Shown here piece after piece: positions 50,234-60,379 of a stretch of DNA of 64,000 bases. The notes beneath the pieces are model-generated. The model was not told the origin of the DNA and made no database searches. It saw only the letters and a list, made by a program, of their open reading frames with translations. The stretch is from assembly GCA_034521465.1 (NCBI GenBank), contig JAXHMN010000008.1, positions 186,001 through 250,000 on the forward strand, read 5' to 3'. This DNA comes from SURF-28 sp034521465 (GTDB lineage Bacteria; Bacteroidota; Ignavibacteria; Ignavibacteriales; Melioribacteraceae). The position numbers were made by a program, and so were the translations under genes. The stretch's first letter is position 1, and each line of letters opens with the position of its first letter.

Positions 50234-51232
50234 ATGGACGCAATTTCAGGAGTATCAATATTTATTATAATTGGTGCTGTTTTATTTTTAGCATTCTTTT
50301 TCTATTTCGTACCGATCGGATTATTTATAACTGCATATTTTTCAGGAGTTAGATTAAAGATATTTAAAGATTTGATCGGAATGCGGCTTCGTAAAGTCTC
50401 ACCCCAGGTCATCGTCAGAAGCCAAATATCTGCAACTAAAGCTGGAATTGATATCGAAACTGCGCTTCTCGAGGCACATTATCTTGCTGGTGGTAACGTA
50501 ATAAAAGTTGTTAATGCGCTTATTTCAGCTAATAAAGCTAATTTGGATCTAAGTTTTGAAAAAGCTGCTGCTATTGATTTGGCCGGACGAGATGTGTTGG
50601 ACGCGGTTAAAATGTCCGTGCTCCCAAAAGTAATTGAAACTCCCCTTGTTGCCGCTGTAGCAAAAGATGGTATACAGTTAAAAGCGATGGCAAGAATTAC
50701 AGTTCGTGCGAATATTGAACGGTTAGTAGGTGGTGCCGGTGAAGCTACAATTTTAGCCCGAGTTGGTGAAGGTATTGTTTCTACAATTGGTTCGAGTGAA
50801 ACTCATAAAGGGGTACTCGAGAATCCGGATAGTATTTCGAAGGTTGTGTTAGCAAAAGGATTGGATTCTGGAACAGCTTTTGAAATTTTATCGATTGATA
50901 TTGCAGATGTTGATGTTGGTACAAACATCGGAGCTATTTTACAGACTGACCAAGCGGAAGCTGACTTAAAAGTTGCACGTGCGAAAGCAGAGGAAAGAAG
51001 AGCTGCCGCTGTTGCAACAGAACAAGAAATGAAAGCAAGAGTTGCAGAGATGCAAGCTAAAGTTGTCGAAGCTGAGGCAGAAATTCCTAAAGCAATTTCA
51101 GAAGCATTCAGAAGCGGTAATCTTGGTGTAATGGACTATTACAATCTTCGCAACATTCAATCTGATACAGATATGAGAAATACAATTGCTAAACCGGAAG
51201 ATAAAAAAAATAAGGATGATGACGATAAATAA
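50234..51232 (+). CDS. floA: Flotillin-like membrane scaffold FloA
   Basis: Intact 332 aa. An N-terminal membrane-inserted segment (FIIIGAVLFLAFFFYFVPIG) precedes the SPFH-like domain (VSPQVIVRSQISATKAGIDI, LVAAVAKDGIQLKAMARITV) and an Ala/Glu-rich coiled coil (KVARAKAEERRAAAVATEQE). This is the UPF0365/FloA family, which forms membrane microdomains. Ribosome site AAAGGAG. Its stop overlaps the next start (TAATG), so it is cotranslated with a small membrane protein and a helicase. Confidence 0.94.
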   Translation: MDAISGVSIFIIIGAVLFLAFFFYFVPIGLFITAYFSGVRLKIFKDLIGMRLRKVSPQVIVRSQISATKAGIDIETALLEAHYLAGGNVIKVVNALISANKANLDLSFEKAAAIDLAGRDVLDAVKMSVLPKVIETPLVAAVAKDGIQLKAMARITVRANIERLVGGAGEATILARVGEGIVSTIGSSETHKGVLENPDSISKVVLAKGLDSGTAFEILSIDIADVDVGTNIGAILQTDQAEADLKVARAKAEERRAAAVATEQEMKARVAEMQAKVVEAEAEIPKAISEAFRSGNLGVMDYYNLRNIQSDTDMRNTIAKPEDKKNKDDDDK

Positions 51233-51846
51233 TGGACAGTAACTTATTTGAATATCTCATAATAATATTTTTCATCGTCACTGCTTTGCAAAGCATGTTC
51301 GGCAAAAAGAAAAAACAACGCAAGCAGCAAGAGCAAAGAGAACAACAGAGACGTCAGGAATCTTACCCTCAAAGAAGTACACACTCATCTACACAAAAAG
51401 AGCGAGGGCAGGAATCTCCTAAAGACATTTTTGAGGAAATGTTTGGATTTAAGTTACCCGACGAAAAGGAGAAACAAACAAAAACTCCTTCTGATCGAGA
51501 AACTGAAGTCTTAGATCCTGCCAAAAATAATGAAACAACTTGGAGACCTGAAGAAGAATATGAAGACTCAATAGGAATTGAAACGGTACGCTATGCCGAC
51601 ACAGAAGATAAAAAATCCTATAAATACCAAGAAAAGATGGCTGCACTTGAGCGCAAAGCGGAAAAATCTAAGAGAATGATTGACCGATTGCCTGCTAAGA
51701 TGGAAGTTGTTGAAGTCGGTGGACCAACAGTTGAACAAAAGCGCTTGGCGGAAAGAATTAAAAATACGGTTCGAGATCCTGAAACACTTAGAGAATATAT
51801 TCTTGTATCAGAATTACTGAATAAACCCAGAGCGCTCCGCAGATAA
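51232..51846 (+). CDS. Unknown membrane-anchored charged protein
   Basis: Intact 204 aa. One N-terminal hydrophobic helix (FEYLIIIFFIVTALQSMF) is followed by a strongly basic and Gln-rich stretch, a disordered acidic linker and a C-terminal region VEVGGPTVEQKRLAERIKNT ending ELLNKPRALRR. I recognise no family. It overlaps floA and the helicase by one base on each side (TAATG, twice), so it is made from the same message and probably works with FloA at the membrane. Function unknown. Confidence 0.85.
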   Translation: MDSNLFEYLIIIFFIVTALQSMFGKKKKQRKQQEQREQQRRQESYPQRSTHSSTQKERGQESPKDIFEEMFGFKLPDEKEKQTKTPSDRETEVLDPAKNNETTWRPEEEYEDSIGIETVRYADTEDKKSYKYQEKMAALERKAEKSKRMIDRLPAKMEVVEVGGPTVEQKRLAERIKNTVRDPETLREYILVSELLNKPRALRR

Positions 51847-53843
51847 TGGCAAAGAAATATAAGCTTACCAGAATTAACAAAGCGGGCTTCAATGCAAAAA
51901 TAGATGAAGCCCGCTTTACTATAGATTATGAAAATGAACTTAATCCCGCACAACTTCATGCAGTAAAAGCTGTTGAGGGAGCTTACCTTTTAATAGCCGG
52001 AGCAGGCACAGGCAAAACTCAGAACTCTTGTTTATCGCGTTGCCCGTTTGGTTGAGATGGGATATGATCCGCAGTCAATTCTACTTTTAACATTTACACG
52101 GAAAGCCGCACGTGAGATGATGAATCGTGCAGCTATATTGTTGGATAACAGATGCTCCAAAATCAATGGCGGTACCTTTCATTCTTTTGCAAATCTTACA
52201 CTTCGCAAATACTGCTAAAGATATTGGACTTGAATTCGGGATTTACAATTTTAGATCAAGGCGACAGCGCGGATGTAATTAACTTAATTCGCGGTCAACT
52301 TAATTTAAAAGAGTTAAAGAAACGTTTTCCGAATAAGCAAACAATAAACAAAGTACTTTCACTAAGTGTGAACACCGGAAGAAAAGTTGAAGAGATTATA
52401 GAATTGGATTACCCTCACTTTGCAAAGTTTACGGAAGAAATTTTAAAGATCGGACAGATTTATGAAAAGTATAAACGCGAAAATAGTCTGTTAGATTATG
52501 ATGATTTATTAATTTATCTACGCAAGTTTTTACTCAATCTCTCGCCCGGTGCAAAAAATTTATTGTCAACAATAAAATTTGTGATGGTTGATGAATACCA
52601 AGACACAAATAAACTCCAAGCAGATATCGTTCAAGGATTAGCTCAAAATCATAACAATGTTATGGTCGTTGGTGATGACTCACAATCAATTTACTCTTTC
52701 CGCGGCGCCAATTTTAAAAACATTATGGATTTTCCGAATCTCTTTAAAGATGCCGAGATTATAAAACTGGAAGAGAATTACAGGAGTACTCAATCAATAC
52801 TAAACTTCGCAAATCACATTATTGACCGGGCAATTGAGAAATATGAGAAACATCTTTTCACTCGTAAACCGTTTGGTGAAATGCCAGCAATTATTTCTGC
52901 TGCAAGTGAAAATATGCAATCCCAATTTATCGTTGATAAAATTTTAGAATTACGAGAAGAGAACGTTCCATTAAATGAAATGGCGGTGCTCTTTAGAAAT
53001 TCATTTTTCTCGTTCGATCTGGAAATTGAATTGAACAAAGCAAACATTCCTTTTGTTAAATTCGGCGGAATGAAGTTTGTTGAAACTGCACACGTAAAGG
53101 ATGTGCTCGCATTTCTTAGAATTGCAGCAAATCCAAAAGATTTTGTAAGCTGGTATAGAATATTACTTCTGCACGAAGGAATTGGCCCCAAGAAAGCTCA
53201 AATTGTATTGGATGAGATTGCTCAGAACAGAATAAACTTCAAAGCGAAACCGGATGCGATTGCCGAACAGTCGTCATTGGGAGATAAACTATTTCCGCTA
53301 TTTGAAATAGTACACGATTTGAACAAATCTCAAGAAACACCGACAGAAAAAGCCGAGAAAGCAATTAAATATTATGATCCCCTTTTTGTAAGCAAGTATG
53401 ATGATTTCAATAAACGAAAAAAAGATTTGGAAGCATTTGTAAATATTTCTCAAAATTACAGAAGCCTGCAAAGTTTTCTCGCCGATATGGCGCTCGAGCC
53501 GCCGCAAGATTCTGTTACAGATGTTGTTGCCGAAGACAATGAAGACGAAAAATTAATCCTATCAACAATTCATTCCGCAAAAGGATTAGAATGGCATTCC
53601 GTTTTTATAATTCATGCGTTAGAAGGAATGTTCCCTTCGGGACAATCTTACGAAAGTATTGAATCACTCGAAGAGGAAAGAAGATTAATGTATGTTGCTT
53701 CCACCCGCGCAAAGCAAAATTTATTTGTTTCTTACCCGATGAATATTTTTGATAGAATTCAAGGTGTTACAATCTCAAAACCCTCTCGATTTATTGAAGA
53801 CATTTCGGATGACTTAGCTGAAGAATGGCTGCTCGAGGAATAG
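51846..53843 (+). CDS. UvrD/REP-type DNA helicase, frame-broken
   Basis: Superfamily 1 helicase of about 665 aa. In order: ELNPAQLHAV (Q motif), Walker A LLIAGAGTGKT, LTFTRKAAREMM, GGTFHSF, Walker B MVDEYQDTN, GDDSQSIYSFRGA, LEENYRST, STIHSAKGLEWHSVF and EERRLMYVASTRAK. Breaks near 52018, 52215 and 52245 affect only the N-terminal third. It lacks the C-terminal extension of UvrD/PcrA, so it is a short paralogue. The start overlaps the preceding gene by one base. Confidence 0.9.
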
Positions 53844-53847
53844 ATAT

Positions 53848-53932
53848 TGTAAAGCGACCATCCCTGGTCGCTTGCCTTGGGCTTTAGCAAGTTGTAACCC
53901 TGAAGCGGATCGAGGGATCATCGCTTTACAAA
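53848..53932. repeat. MITE-like hairpin after the helicase gene
   Basis: Eleven-base inverted ends TTGTAAAGCGA / TCGCTTTACAA enclose about 60 bases with an internal GACCA-TCCC-TGGTC hairpin. It has no coding capacity and begins just after the helicase stop. It could be a small non-autonomous element that now serves as a terminator-like structure. Confidence 0.6.
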
Positions 53933-54007
53933 AAATGCTATTTTGATTATCACAAAATGACCGAGAAGCGGTCAAACATGAATAGAAAATTTTTCAATGC
54001 AAAATAA

Positions 54008-54406
54008 TCAAATCCACTCAATCTTTATCTCTTTGCTGAGTGATTTAAACTCTTTGTCCCGGTAATTAACTTTGCCTTTTTTAGTTTTGTTAATCCCGCT
54101 GCAAAAGCATCTGCATAAGAGAGTTTGTGTGCAGATTTTATTTTTGATGCTTCAAGAGTGATTTCTTTATCTGCATCAAGAATTTCGATTGGATATCTGT
54201 CGATGGCTTTTAAATACAATTCAGCAGCTTGCTTGCCTTGTTCTCTGAGGACGATATAATAAACTTCACCCCAATTTATCACACTCATAAATACTTCGGT
54301 CTTTTTATTCTAAAGCGCCGGTTAAAATTGAAGCTACTTTATCTGCTCCTTTTTCACCTTCCAGATAAGCAAATAATGCATAAGAATCGAAGACGTATTT
54401 TTTCAT
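54008..54406 (-). CDS. vapC: VapC-like PIN-domain toxin, frame-broken
   Basis: About 132 aa. It begins MKKYVFDSYALFAYLEGEKG (first acidic residue in FDSYAL), then MSVINWGEVYYIVLREQGK, KLSYADAFAAGLTKLK (second acidic cluster YADAF) and ends after LITGD as DKEFKSLSKEIKIEWI. PIN enzymes cut RNA, often tRNA, with Mg. Two indels, near 54310 and 54050, break the frame. The ATG overlaps the antitoxin stop by four bases (ATGA), typical of a toxin-antitoxin pair. Confidence 0.85.
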
Positions 54407-54633
54407 AATTCGCGCTCGACTTCTTTTTCCTTTTGCAGCGCTTTAAGAAGTTTCCCTTTTGTCCGCAGCAAACCGATATTATTTTTAATTACTTCTTCCG
54501 TTATCGGTACCAGTTTTATCTCGCCGTCTTCATCATCAAAACGGATTTTTGTTCCAACTTTTATTCCGTACTTCTTACGAATTTCCGCGGGAATAACTAT
54601 CTGCCCTTTTGTTGTTACTACGGTAGTATTCAT
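54403..54633 (-). CDS. vapB: VapB-like AbrB/MazE-type antitoxin
   Basis: Intact 76 aa. A swapped-hairpin DNA-binding domain, TTVVTTKGQIVIPAEIRKKY and GIKVGTKIRF, is followed by an acidic and then a basic tail that would wrap the PIN toxin. It precedes vapC with an ATGA overlap. The direct repeats upstream fit an autoregulatory operator. Confidence 0.88.
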   Translation of the reverse strand: MNTTVVTTKGQIVIPAEIRKKYGIKVGTKIRFDDEDGEIKLVPITEEVIKNNIGLLRTKGKLLKALQKEKEVEREL

Positions 54634-54645
54634 GTTACCTCCTAA

Positions 54646-54693
54646 TTATATATTACATAATATAAAAGTATTACTAAACTTACAAGTATTACT
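54646..54693. promoter_or_regulatory. Candidate operator/promoter of vapBC
   Basis: Two copies of AAGTATTACT (54666-54675 and 54684-54693) are spaced 18 bases start to start, next to an AT-rich near-palindrome at 54646-54665. This matches the binding-site style of AbrB-type antitoxins. The role is inferred from position. Confidence 0.4.
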
Positions 54694-55188
54694 TTTTTTG
54701 TTTTTTCTTACGTATCAAAAGAAGAAGAATGAATCAGTGGAAAACTTTATGACAAAAGTTGTTGATTAGAGTTCCACTATTAAGGAAATGGAATACGAGA
54801 TTGACCGACTATGATTTTTTCATATAGTCAGCAGTTTCATATTACAAATATTTTATAAAATAATTCTCTGTGGTCCTTTCACATGTCGATCCTCCGGGAT
54901 GAACTTCACTGTGACCTCTATGTCACAAAGCATTACACTGAGAACCGCTGAGAATGCACTGAGAACCACAAAGAAAAAACACAATACGTTAACTCATATC
55001 AATTTCTAGTTAATCTATAAATATCATATTTATATTGATAGACACCTTATTACATTTACTTTTGATTATCGGCCACATATTATAAAATAAAGAAATATTG
55101 TTCTTCTCTGATGTTTACCACAGAATAATGCGGTGAACCATAAAAATTAAACAAGATTTTCATTCATACTATTCTTAAAATTGTATCT
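54694..55188. repeat. Gene-free region with CACTGAGAACC repeats
   Basis: About 500 bases without a supported gene. CACTGAGAACC occurs at 54936 and 54958, with CTGAGAA between, and a GTGAC..GTCAC inverted repeat lies near 54911-54926. These resemble dispersed intergenic repeats. The remainder is AT-rich and probably contains the promoter of the glycosyltransferase. Confidence 0.5.
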
Positions 55189-56175
55189 ATGAATAATTCT
55201 CACATTAAATTCTCAATCATAATCGCAGCACATAATGAAGAAAAAACAATGACTCCCCTTTTCGAGTCATTGAAAAAATTAAATTATCCGAAAGAAAATT
55301 ATGAGATAATTTTTGTCAACGACCAATCGACCGACAACACAAAACACGTGATTGATGAATTTATCCAAACAACTCCAAATGCAAAAATTTACGATTCATT
55401 CGGTAAAAAACATCCCGGTAAAAAAGGCGCTCTCGATATTGGAATTGCACGTGCCAAAAATGATTTCATTTTAATTACAGATGCCGACTGCAAACCGGAA
55501 CCAAATTGGTTAATTCGATATTCGGAAAAATTTGCGGAGGGCTATGATTTTCTATTCGGTATTTCACCTTACAAACAAACCGGCACTTTAGTTAATAAAA
55601 TTGCTACGTTCGAAAATCTTCGCTCCCATATATTGACTTTCACTGCCGCAAAATTGGGTTTTCCCTATTCGGCTGCCGCAAGAAGTTTCGGATTTCAGAA
55701 AAGCGCATTCGAAAAACTGGAAGGATACAGCAAAACCCTTCAAACACTTTGCGGTGATGATGATCTTCTGCTTCGCGAAGCAGTTAAAAATAAAATGAAA
55801 ATTGGTACCGTTGAAAGTCCGGACGCATTTGTTCATTCAACAACAAAAGAAGACTGGAAAGATTACTTAATTCAAAAAGCTCGCCACACATCTACATCAA
55901 ATTATTATTTATTAAAGCACCAAGTGTTTCTATCAGTTTGGCATTTTGTTAATCTCATTTTGCTCTTCTGTTTCTTTGGCGGATTTGTTAATCCTGTTTT
56001 CTTTATTCCATTTGCAATTAAGTTGGGCTTCGATGTATTCCTCGTACAAATTTTACAGAAGAAATTTGGTTATCGCTTTACAATGATTGAGACTCTCTAT
56101 CTACAAATTATTTATGAGATTTTACTCATTGTAAATTATATACGCGGTACTTTAGGTGAATCAAAATGGAAGTGA
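55189..56175 (+). CDS. Membrane glycosyltransferase, family GT2
   Basis: Intact 328 aa. GT-A nucleotide-sugar fold: FSIIIAAHNEEKTMTPL, FVNDQSTDNT (first acidic), ITDADCKPEPNW (DxD), and later CGDDDLLLREAV with QKARHTSTSNYYL as the QxxRW-like motif. Three hydrophobic helices near the C-terminus (FVNLILLFCFFGGFVNP onward) anchor it. It probably adds sugars to a lipid or polysaccharide; sugar and acceptor are unknown. No polysaccharide cluster is nearby. Confidence 0.9.
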   Translation: MNNSHIKFSIIIAAHNEEKTMTPLFESLKKLNYPKENYEIIFVNDQSTDNTKHVIDEFIQTTPNAKIYDSFGKKHPGKKGALDIGIARAKNDFILITDADCKPEPNWLIRYSEKFAEGYDFLFGISPYKQTGTLVNKIATFENLRSHILTFTAAKLGFPYSAAARSFGFQKSAFEKLEGYSKTLQTLCGDDDLLLREAVKNKMKIGTVESPDAFVHSTTKEDWKDYLIQKARHTSTSNYYLLKHQVFLSVWHFVNLILLFCFFGGFVNPVFFIPFAIKLGFDVFLVQILQKKFGYRFTMIETLYLQIIYEILLIVNYIRGTLGESKWK

Positions 56176-56232
56176 TTCTTTTTGAATTCACTCTCTAATA
56201 ACGTATTTTTAGCAAATTAATTAAGGATAATT

Positions 56233-56628
56233 ATGGATGATTTAACGCTGGGTAAGAAAGCGATCGCTGCAAAATCAAAAGCGCTTCCACCCTATTCTAA
56301 CTTTCATGTGGGCGCCGCACTTCTAACCAAAGATGGTAAAATTTATGAAGGTGGGAACATCGAAAGCTCATCTTACAGCTTAACGGTCTGTGCAGAAAGA
56401 ACGGCAGTATTTCAAGCAATTTTGGAAGGTGAAAGAAAATTTGAATCCATCGCAATTGCGAGTGACGCAGAAGAGTTTTGTCCGCCGTGCGGCGCTTGTC
56501 GGCAAGTAATGTTGGATTTATGCGGAAAAGACTTAAACGTTATTCTCATTAACCCAAAAGAAGAAACAAAGAAATTTAAGCTATCGGAATTAATTCCCCA
56601 TTCATTCGGAGAAGATTTTCTTAAATAA
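56233..56628 (+). CDS. cdd: Cytidine deaminase
   Basis: Intact 131 aa zinc enzyme that deaminates cytidine/deoxycytidine. Zinc motifs are CAERTAVFQAI and PPCGACRQVM; the substrate loop is PPYSNFHVGAALLTKDG. The tail LSELIPHSFGED is typical. First gene of cdd-tdk-nupC-punA, with a gap of only two bases to tdk. Confidence 0.95.
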   Translation: MDDLTLGKKAIAAKSKALPPYSNFHVGAALLTKDGKIYEGGNIESSSYSLTVCAERTAVFQAILEGERKFESIAIASDAEEFCPPCGACRQVMLDLCGKDLNVILINPKEETKKFKLSELIPHSFGEDFLK

Positions 56629-56630
56629 TT

Positions 56631-57209
56631 ATGATGGAATTTCAACCACACGCAACCCCAAAAGAAACCGGCTGGATTGAAGTTGTAGCCGGATGTATAT
56701 TCAGCGGCAAAACCGAAGAATTAATAAGAAGATTAAGACGCGCACAAATTGCAAAACTATCCGTAAAAATATTTAAACCGAAAATCGATAACCGCTACTC
56801 TGAAAACAAAATTGTTTCGCATAGCGAACAGTCTTTACCCTCTGCAGTTGTCTCATCGGCACAGGAAATTTTAGAACTTTCAAAAGATGCACAAGTGATC
56901 GGAATTGACGAAGCGCAATTTTACGATGCAGATTTAGCCGATATATGTAATCAGCTTGCTGATGACGGTAAACGTGTAATTGTAGCCGGACTCGATCAAG
57001 ATTATCGCGGTGTACCATTTGAACCAATGCCGCAGCTTTTAGCAATTGCAGAATATATTACAAAAACTCTCGCAATTTGTGTCAACTGCGGAAACCCGGC
57101 AGATAGAACTCAGCGAAAAGTGAAATCGGCTGATCGTGTTTTAGTCGGAGCATCGGACAGTTACGAAGCACGCTGCAGAAAGTGTCATTATATCCCCGGA
57201 GTAGAATAA
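56631..57209 (+). CDS. tdk: Thymidine kinase
   Basis: Intact 192 aa of the type II (zinc) class. P-loop is GCIFSGKTEELIRRLRR, then GIDEAQFYD with the catalytic glutamate-containing DEAQF, the lasso region and zinc cysteines CVNCGNPADR and CRKCHY. Phosphorylates thymidine to dTMP. Two base gap after cdd; nupC starts 9 bases later. Confidence 0.95.
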   Translation: MMEFQPHATPKETGWIEVVAGCIFSGKTEELIRRLRRAQIAKLSVKIFKPKIDNRYSENKIVSHSEQSLPSAVVSSAQEILELSKDAQVIGIDEAQFYDADLADICNQLADDGKRVIVAGLDQDYRGVPFEPMPQLLAIAEYITKTLAICVNCGNPADRTQRKVKSADRVLVGASDSYEARCRKCHYIPGVE

Positions 57210-57218
57210 GGAACTTCT

Positions 57219-58570
57219 ATGGATTGGATCGGAATTTTACGCGGAATAATCGGAATATTTGTTGTACTTGGAATCGCCTTCCTTTTATCAAATAATAAAA
57301 CAAAAGTGAATTGGCGTCTTGTCGCCTCCGGATTGGGATTACAAATCATCTTTGCAATTCTGATCATTAAGGGTGAATTTCTAGGAAGCATCTTTGCTCC
57401 ACTCGGTTGGCCCAAAGATCTCTTCCGATGGGTGAGCAGCTTTTTTGTCTTGATTCTCAATTTTACCGGCGAGGGAGCACAATTTGTGTTTGGTGATTTA
57501 GCCATAAGTCCGGGACAAGAAGGAAGTTTGGGGATGTTTTTTGCATTTCAAGTACTACCCACAATAATTTTCTTCGCTAGTTTGATGTCTATCCTTTATT
57601 ATCTCGGAATAATGCAAAGAGTTGTTCAGGGAATGGCGTGGGTTATGTCAAAAGTTATGGGAACAAGCGGTGCAGAATCGCTTTCGGTTACCGCAAATAT
57701 TTTCGTTGGACAAACCGAATCCCCTTTAATGATAAAACCACTTTAAAAGGACTCTCGAAAAGCGAGTTACTAACAATAATGACTGGCGGAATGGCAACTA
57801 TTGCCGGTGGTGTAATGGCAGCTTATATACAAATGTTAGGACAATCTTTTGCAAACTCTATGGGAATGGAGATTCGTGAAGCACAGCTAATGTTTGCAAC
57901 CCATTTATTGGGAGCAAGCGTAATGGCTGCTCCGGCTGCATTGATAATATCAAAAATTATTTTCCCGGAAACAAAAGAACCGGAAACCAAAGGCGATGTA
58001 AAAGTAAATATTGAAAAGAACGCATCGAATTTCATCGAATCTGCCGCTGTTGGTGCCGGTGACGGACTTAAATTAGCTTTAAACGTTGGCGCTATGTTAA
58101 TTGCTTTTATAGCTTTAATAGCATTAGTTAATTATATACTTACCGGTATTGGAGATGTTTTTGGCGTAAATCAATTTTTTCAAGATCAATTTGGTAAACC
58201 ACTCAGTATGCAGCTTCTGTTTGGTATCGTGCTCCAATTCCTCGCTTTCGCTATCGGTGTTCCATGGGAAAGTGCACTTGATTTTGGCAGCTTAATTGGG
58301 ACAAAAGTAGTGCTCAATGAATTTGTGGCATACTTTGATATGAGCACATTAATTGAGACCAAAGAACTTATCAATGAAAAAGCAATTGTAATGGCAACTT
58401 ATGCACTCTGCGGATTTGCAAACTTTAGCTCGATTGCAATACAGATTGGTGGCATAACTCCTCTTGCTCCCAATCAAAGGACTAACTTAGCATCATTAGG
58501 AATAAGGGCTGTCATCGGTGGCACTTTAGCTACTTTGATGACCGCAACTTTAGCGGGAATTTTATTTTGA
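57219..58570 (+). CDS. nupC: Concentrative nucleoside transporter NupC (CNT family), one frame break
   Basis: Na or proton symporter for nucleosides, about 450 aa, with 9-10 helices. Conserved motifs are FVFGDLA, FQVLPTIIFFASLMSILYYL, FVGQTESPLMIKP, and, after the break, LTIMTGGMATIAGGVMAAY, ATHLLGASVMAAPAAL and CGFANFSSIAIQIGG. The break near 57742 follows MIKP. It supplies nucleosides to the surrounding salvage enzymes. Its TGA overlaps the ATG of punA. Confidence 0.93.
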
Positions 58571-59391
58571 TGATTAATCTAAAAGAAAAATATCGTTCTC
58601 TTCTTGATCAGGTAAAATCTGAAGCACCATTTACACCAAAAATTGCTCTGATTCTCGGCAGTGGTTTGGGCGATTTTGCCGAAAAAATTGATACGGTTAA
58701 ATCTCTTCCGACAAATGAATTGCATGATTACCCTCATTCTACCGTTGAGGGTCATAAAGGATTTATTCATTTTTCACAATATGACGGAAAAGAACTTTTA
58801 ATTTTTCAGGGAAGAATTCATATTTACGAAGGATATCCGCTTTATAAATGTGTGCTCCCGGTGTTAATCGCAAAAGAACTTGGTTGTGAAAAATTGATAT
58901 TAACAAATGCTGCCGGCGGCATTAACCCGAATTTCTATCCCGGCGATTTGATGTTAAATCTCGACTACAATGCTATAAATATTAAAAAAGAACTTACTCA
59001 ATTTTTAGGCTTATCCTCTAACGATGATCGACAAAAGCTAACTGATTTTCCTTCCAAAAAAATAATTCAACTCATAAAAAATGCCGCTCTTGAGGAAAAG
59101 ATAGAACTCAAAGAAGGTACTTATATTTTGACTAAGGGACCAAGTTACGAAACCGCTTCAGAAATAAAAATGTATGCTAATTTTGGAATTGATGCAGTTG
59201 GAATGTCAACTGTCCACGAAGCAATTTATGGAATGAAGTTAGGAATGCAAGTTGGCGGAATTTCTTTAATAACAAATCACGCTGCGGGGATATCTTCAGA
59301 AAAATTATCTCATCAAGAAGTGATAGAAACTGCAGAAAAATCTAAAGAGAAATTTGAACGACTGGTAAAAAAAACAATTTCACTTTTTTAA
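58570..59391 (+). CDS. punA: Purine-nucleoside phosphorylase
   Basis: Intact, about 273 aa. Trimeric PNP: ILGSGLGDFAEKID (phosphate loop), GRIHIYEGYPL, TNAAGGINPNFYPGDLM and the substrate motif GPSYETASEIKMYANFGIDA, VGMSTVHEAIYG. Splits purine nucleosides to base and ribose-1-phosphate. The ATG at 58570 overlaps the nupC stop (TGATG), so coupling is likely; a TTG three bases earlier is less probable. Confidence 0.92.
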   Translation: MINLKEKYRSLLDQVKSEAPFTPKIALILGSGLGDFAEKIDTVKSLPTNELHDYPHSTVEGHKGFIHFSQYDGKELLIFQGRIHIYEGYPLYKCVLPVLIAKELGCEKLILTNAAGGINPNFYPGDLMLNLDYNAINIKKELTQFLGLSSNDDRQKLTDFPSKKIIQLIKNAALEEKIELKEGTYILTKGPSYETASEIKMYANFGIDAVGMSTVHEAIYGMKLGMQVGGISLITNHAAGISSEKLSHQEVIETAEKSKEKFERLVKKTISLF

Positions 59392-59402
59392 TAAATTCAC
59401 AA

Positions 59403-60108
59403 TTATTTTAGCAAAGAAATATAAGAGGATACTACGATCACAGCCGTTTCTGCACGCAATCTATTTGCAGTTAAACGGTAAGATTCTTTATCGGAAAGTA
59501 TACTAATTTCTTCATCAGTTAATCCACCTTCAGGACCCGAAGATTAAAATATACTTTTGAGCATCGTTAAATTCGGAAATACTTTTAGAGAAATTTTTAT
59601 CTGCATTTTGATCAAATATTATTTTCTTACCATCAAGTCTATTTAGTTCATCAAATTTTTTGACATAAGATATTTTTGGAAGATAACTTCTCAGAGATTG
59701 TTTCATTGCTGCCATCGCAATTTTTTTCCATCTATCACTTTTATCCCCTTTTGCAATTGTACGTTCTGATTCGAAAACAACAAAGTTCGTAAAACCTAGT
59801 TCAACACATTTCTCTAAAGCAAACTCAAATCGGTCAGCAACTCTTAAGCGCGGGATGCAAATTGTAAAGTTGTTTAGCTTGTTTTCATACTCAAAAACTT
59901 TTTCGATCTTTCCTTTTACTTCATTCTTTTGTGTCGATAAAATTTCGGAAAGGAATATTTTTCCATTTCCATTGGTAACATAAATTTCGTCGCCAACCGA
60001 ATGGCGCATCACTTTCATTAAGTGATGGCATTCTTCACCAACAATAGTTACTGTTGTGTCGGATACATAAAGTGAAAAGTATAATTCTATATCGGAGAGT
60101 GAATTCAC
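59403..60108 (-). CDS. rsmE: 16S rRNA m3U1498 methyltransferase RsmE, one frame break
   Basis: SPOUT-class methyltransferase of about 235 aa. The N-terminal PUA-like domain has YVTNGNGKIF; the knot has the typical VVFESERTI, QSLRSYLPKISYV and, after an extra T near 59540, LIFGPEGGLTDEEISIL and LRAETAVIVVSSYI to the stop at 59403. It is convergent with punA, 11 bases apart. Two small unknown genes lie directly upstream on the same strand. Confidence 0.92.
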
Positions 60109-60123
60109 AACGAGTATCCTTAA

Positions 60124-60375
60124 TTAGGATTCAGCAGAAGAAGAGAATATTGCATTTTCAACTACTTGGGGTAGTTTTATGGGGAAAAATCTATCAGATG
60201 AGAAAGCATAATCTTCACCACTCTCATCTATAACACGTAAATAACCCATATCTTTTGCGCTTTCATCCGGAATCATTCGATAAACTTTACCAACCTCCAG
60301 TGAAGCCTGATAATCACTGTTGTTTATGCAGATTACAAATTGTTGTTTTTCTAAGTTTTCTTTACTGGTTGGCAT
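60124..60375 (-). CDS. Conserved small protein of unknown function (83 aa)
   Basis: Intact. FVICINNSDYQASLEVGKVY, then RMIPDESAKDMGYLRVIDES and AFSSDRFFPIKLP suggest a compact beta-barrel (SH3-like) fold. No signal peptide or membrane segment. It is flanked by rsmE and another small gene, with very short gaps. I do not know its function. Confidence 0.75.
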   Translation of the reverse strand: MPTSKENLEKQQFVICINNSDYQASLEVGKVYRMIPDESAKDMGYLRVIDESGEDYAFSSDRFFPIKLPQVVENAIFSSSAES

Positions 60376-60379
60376 TATT

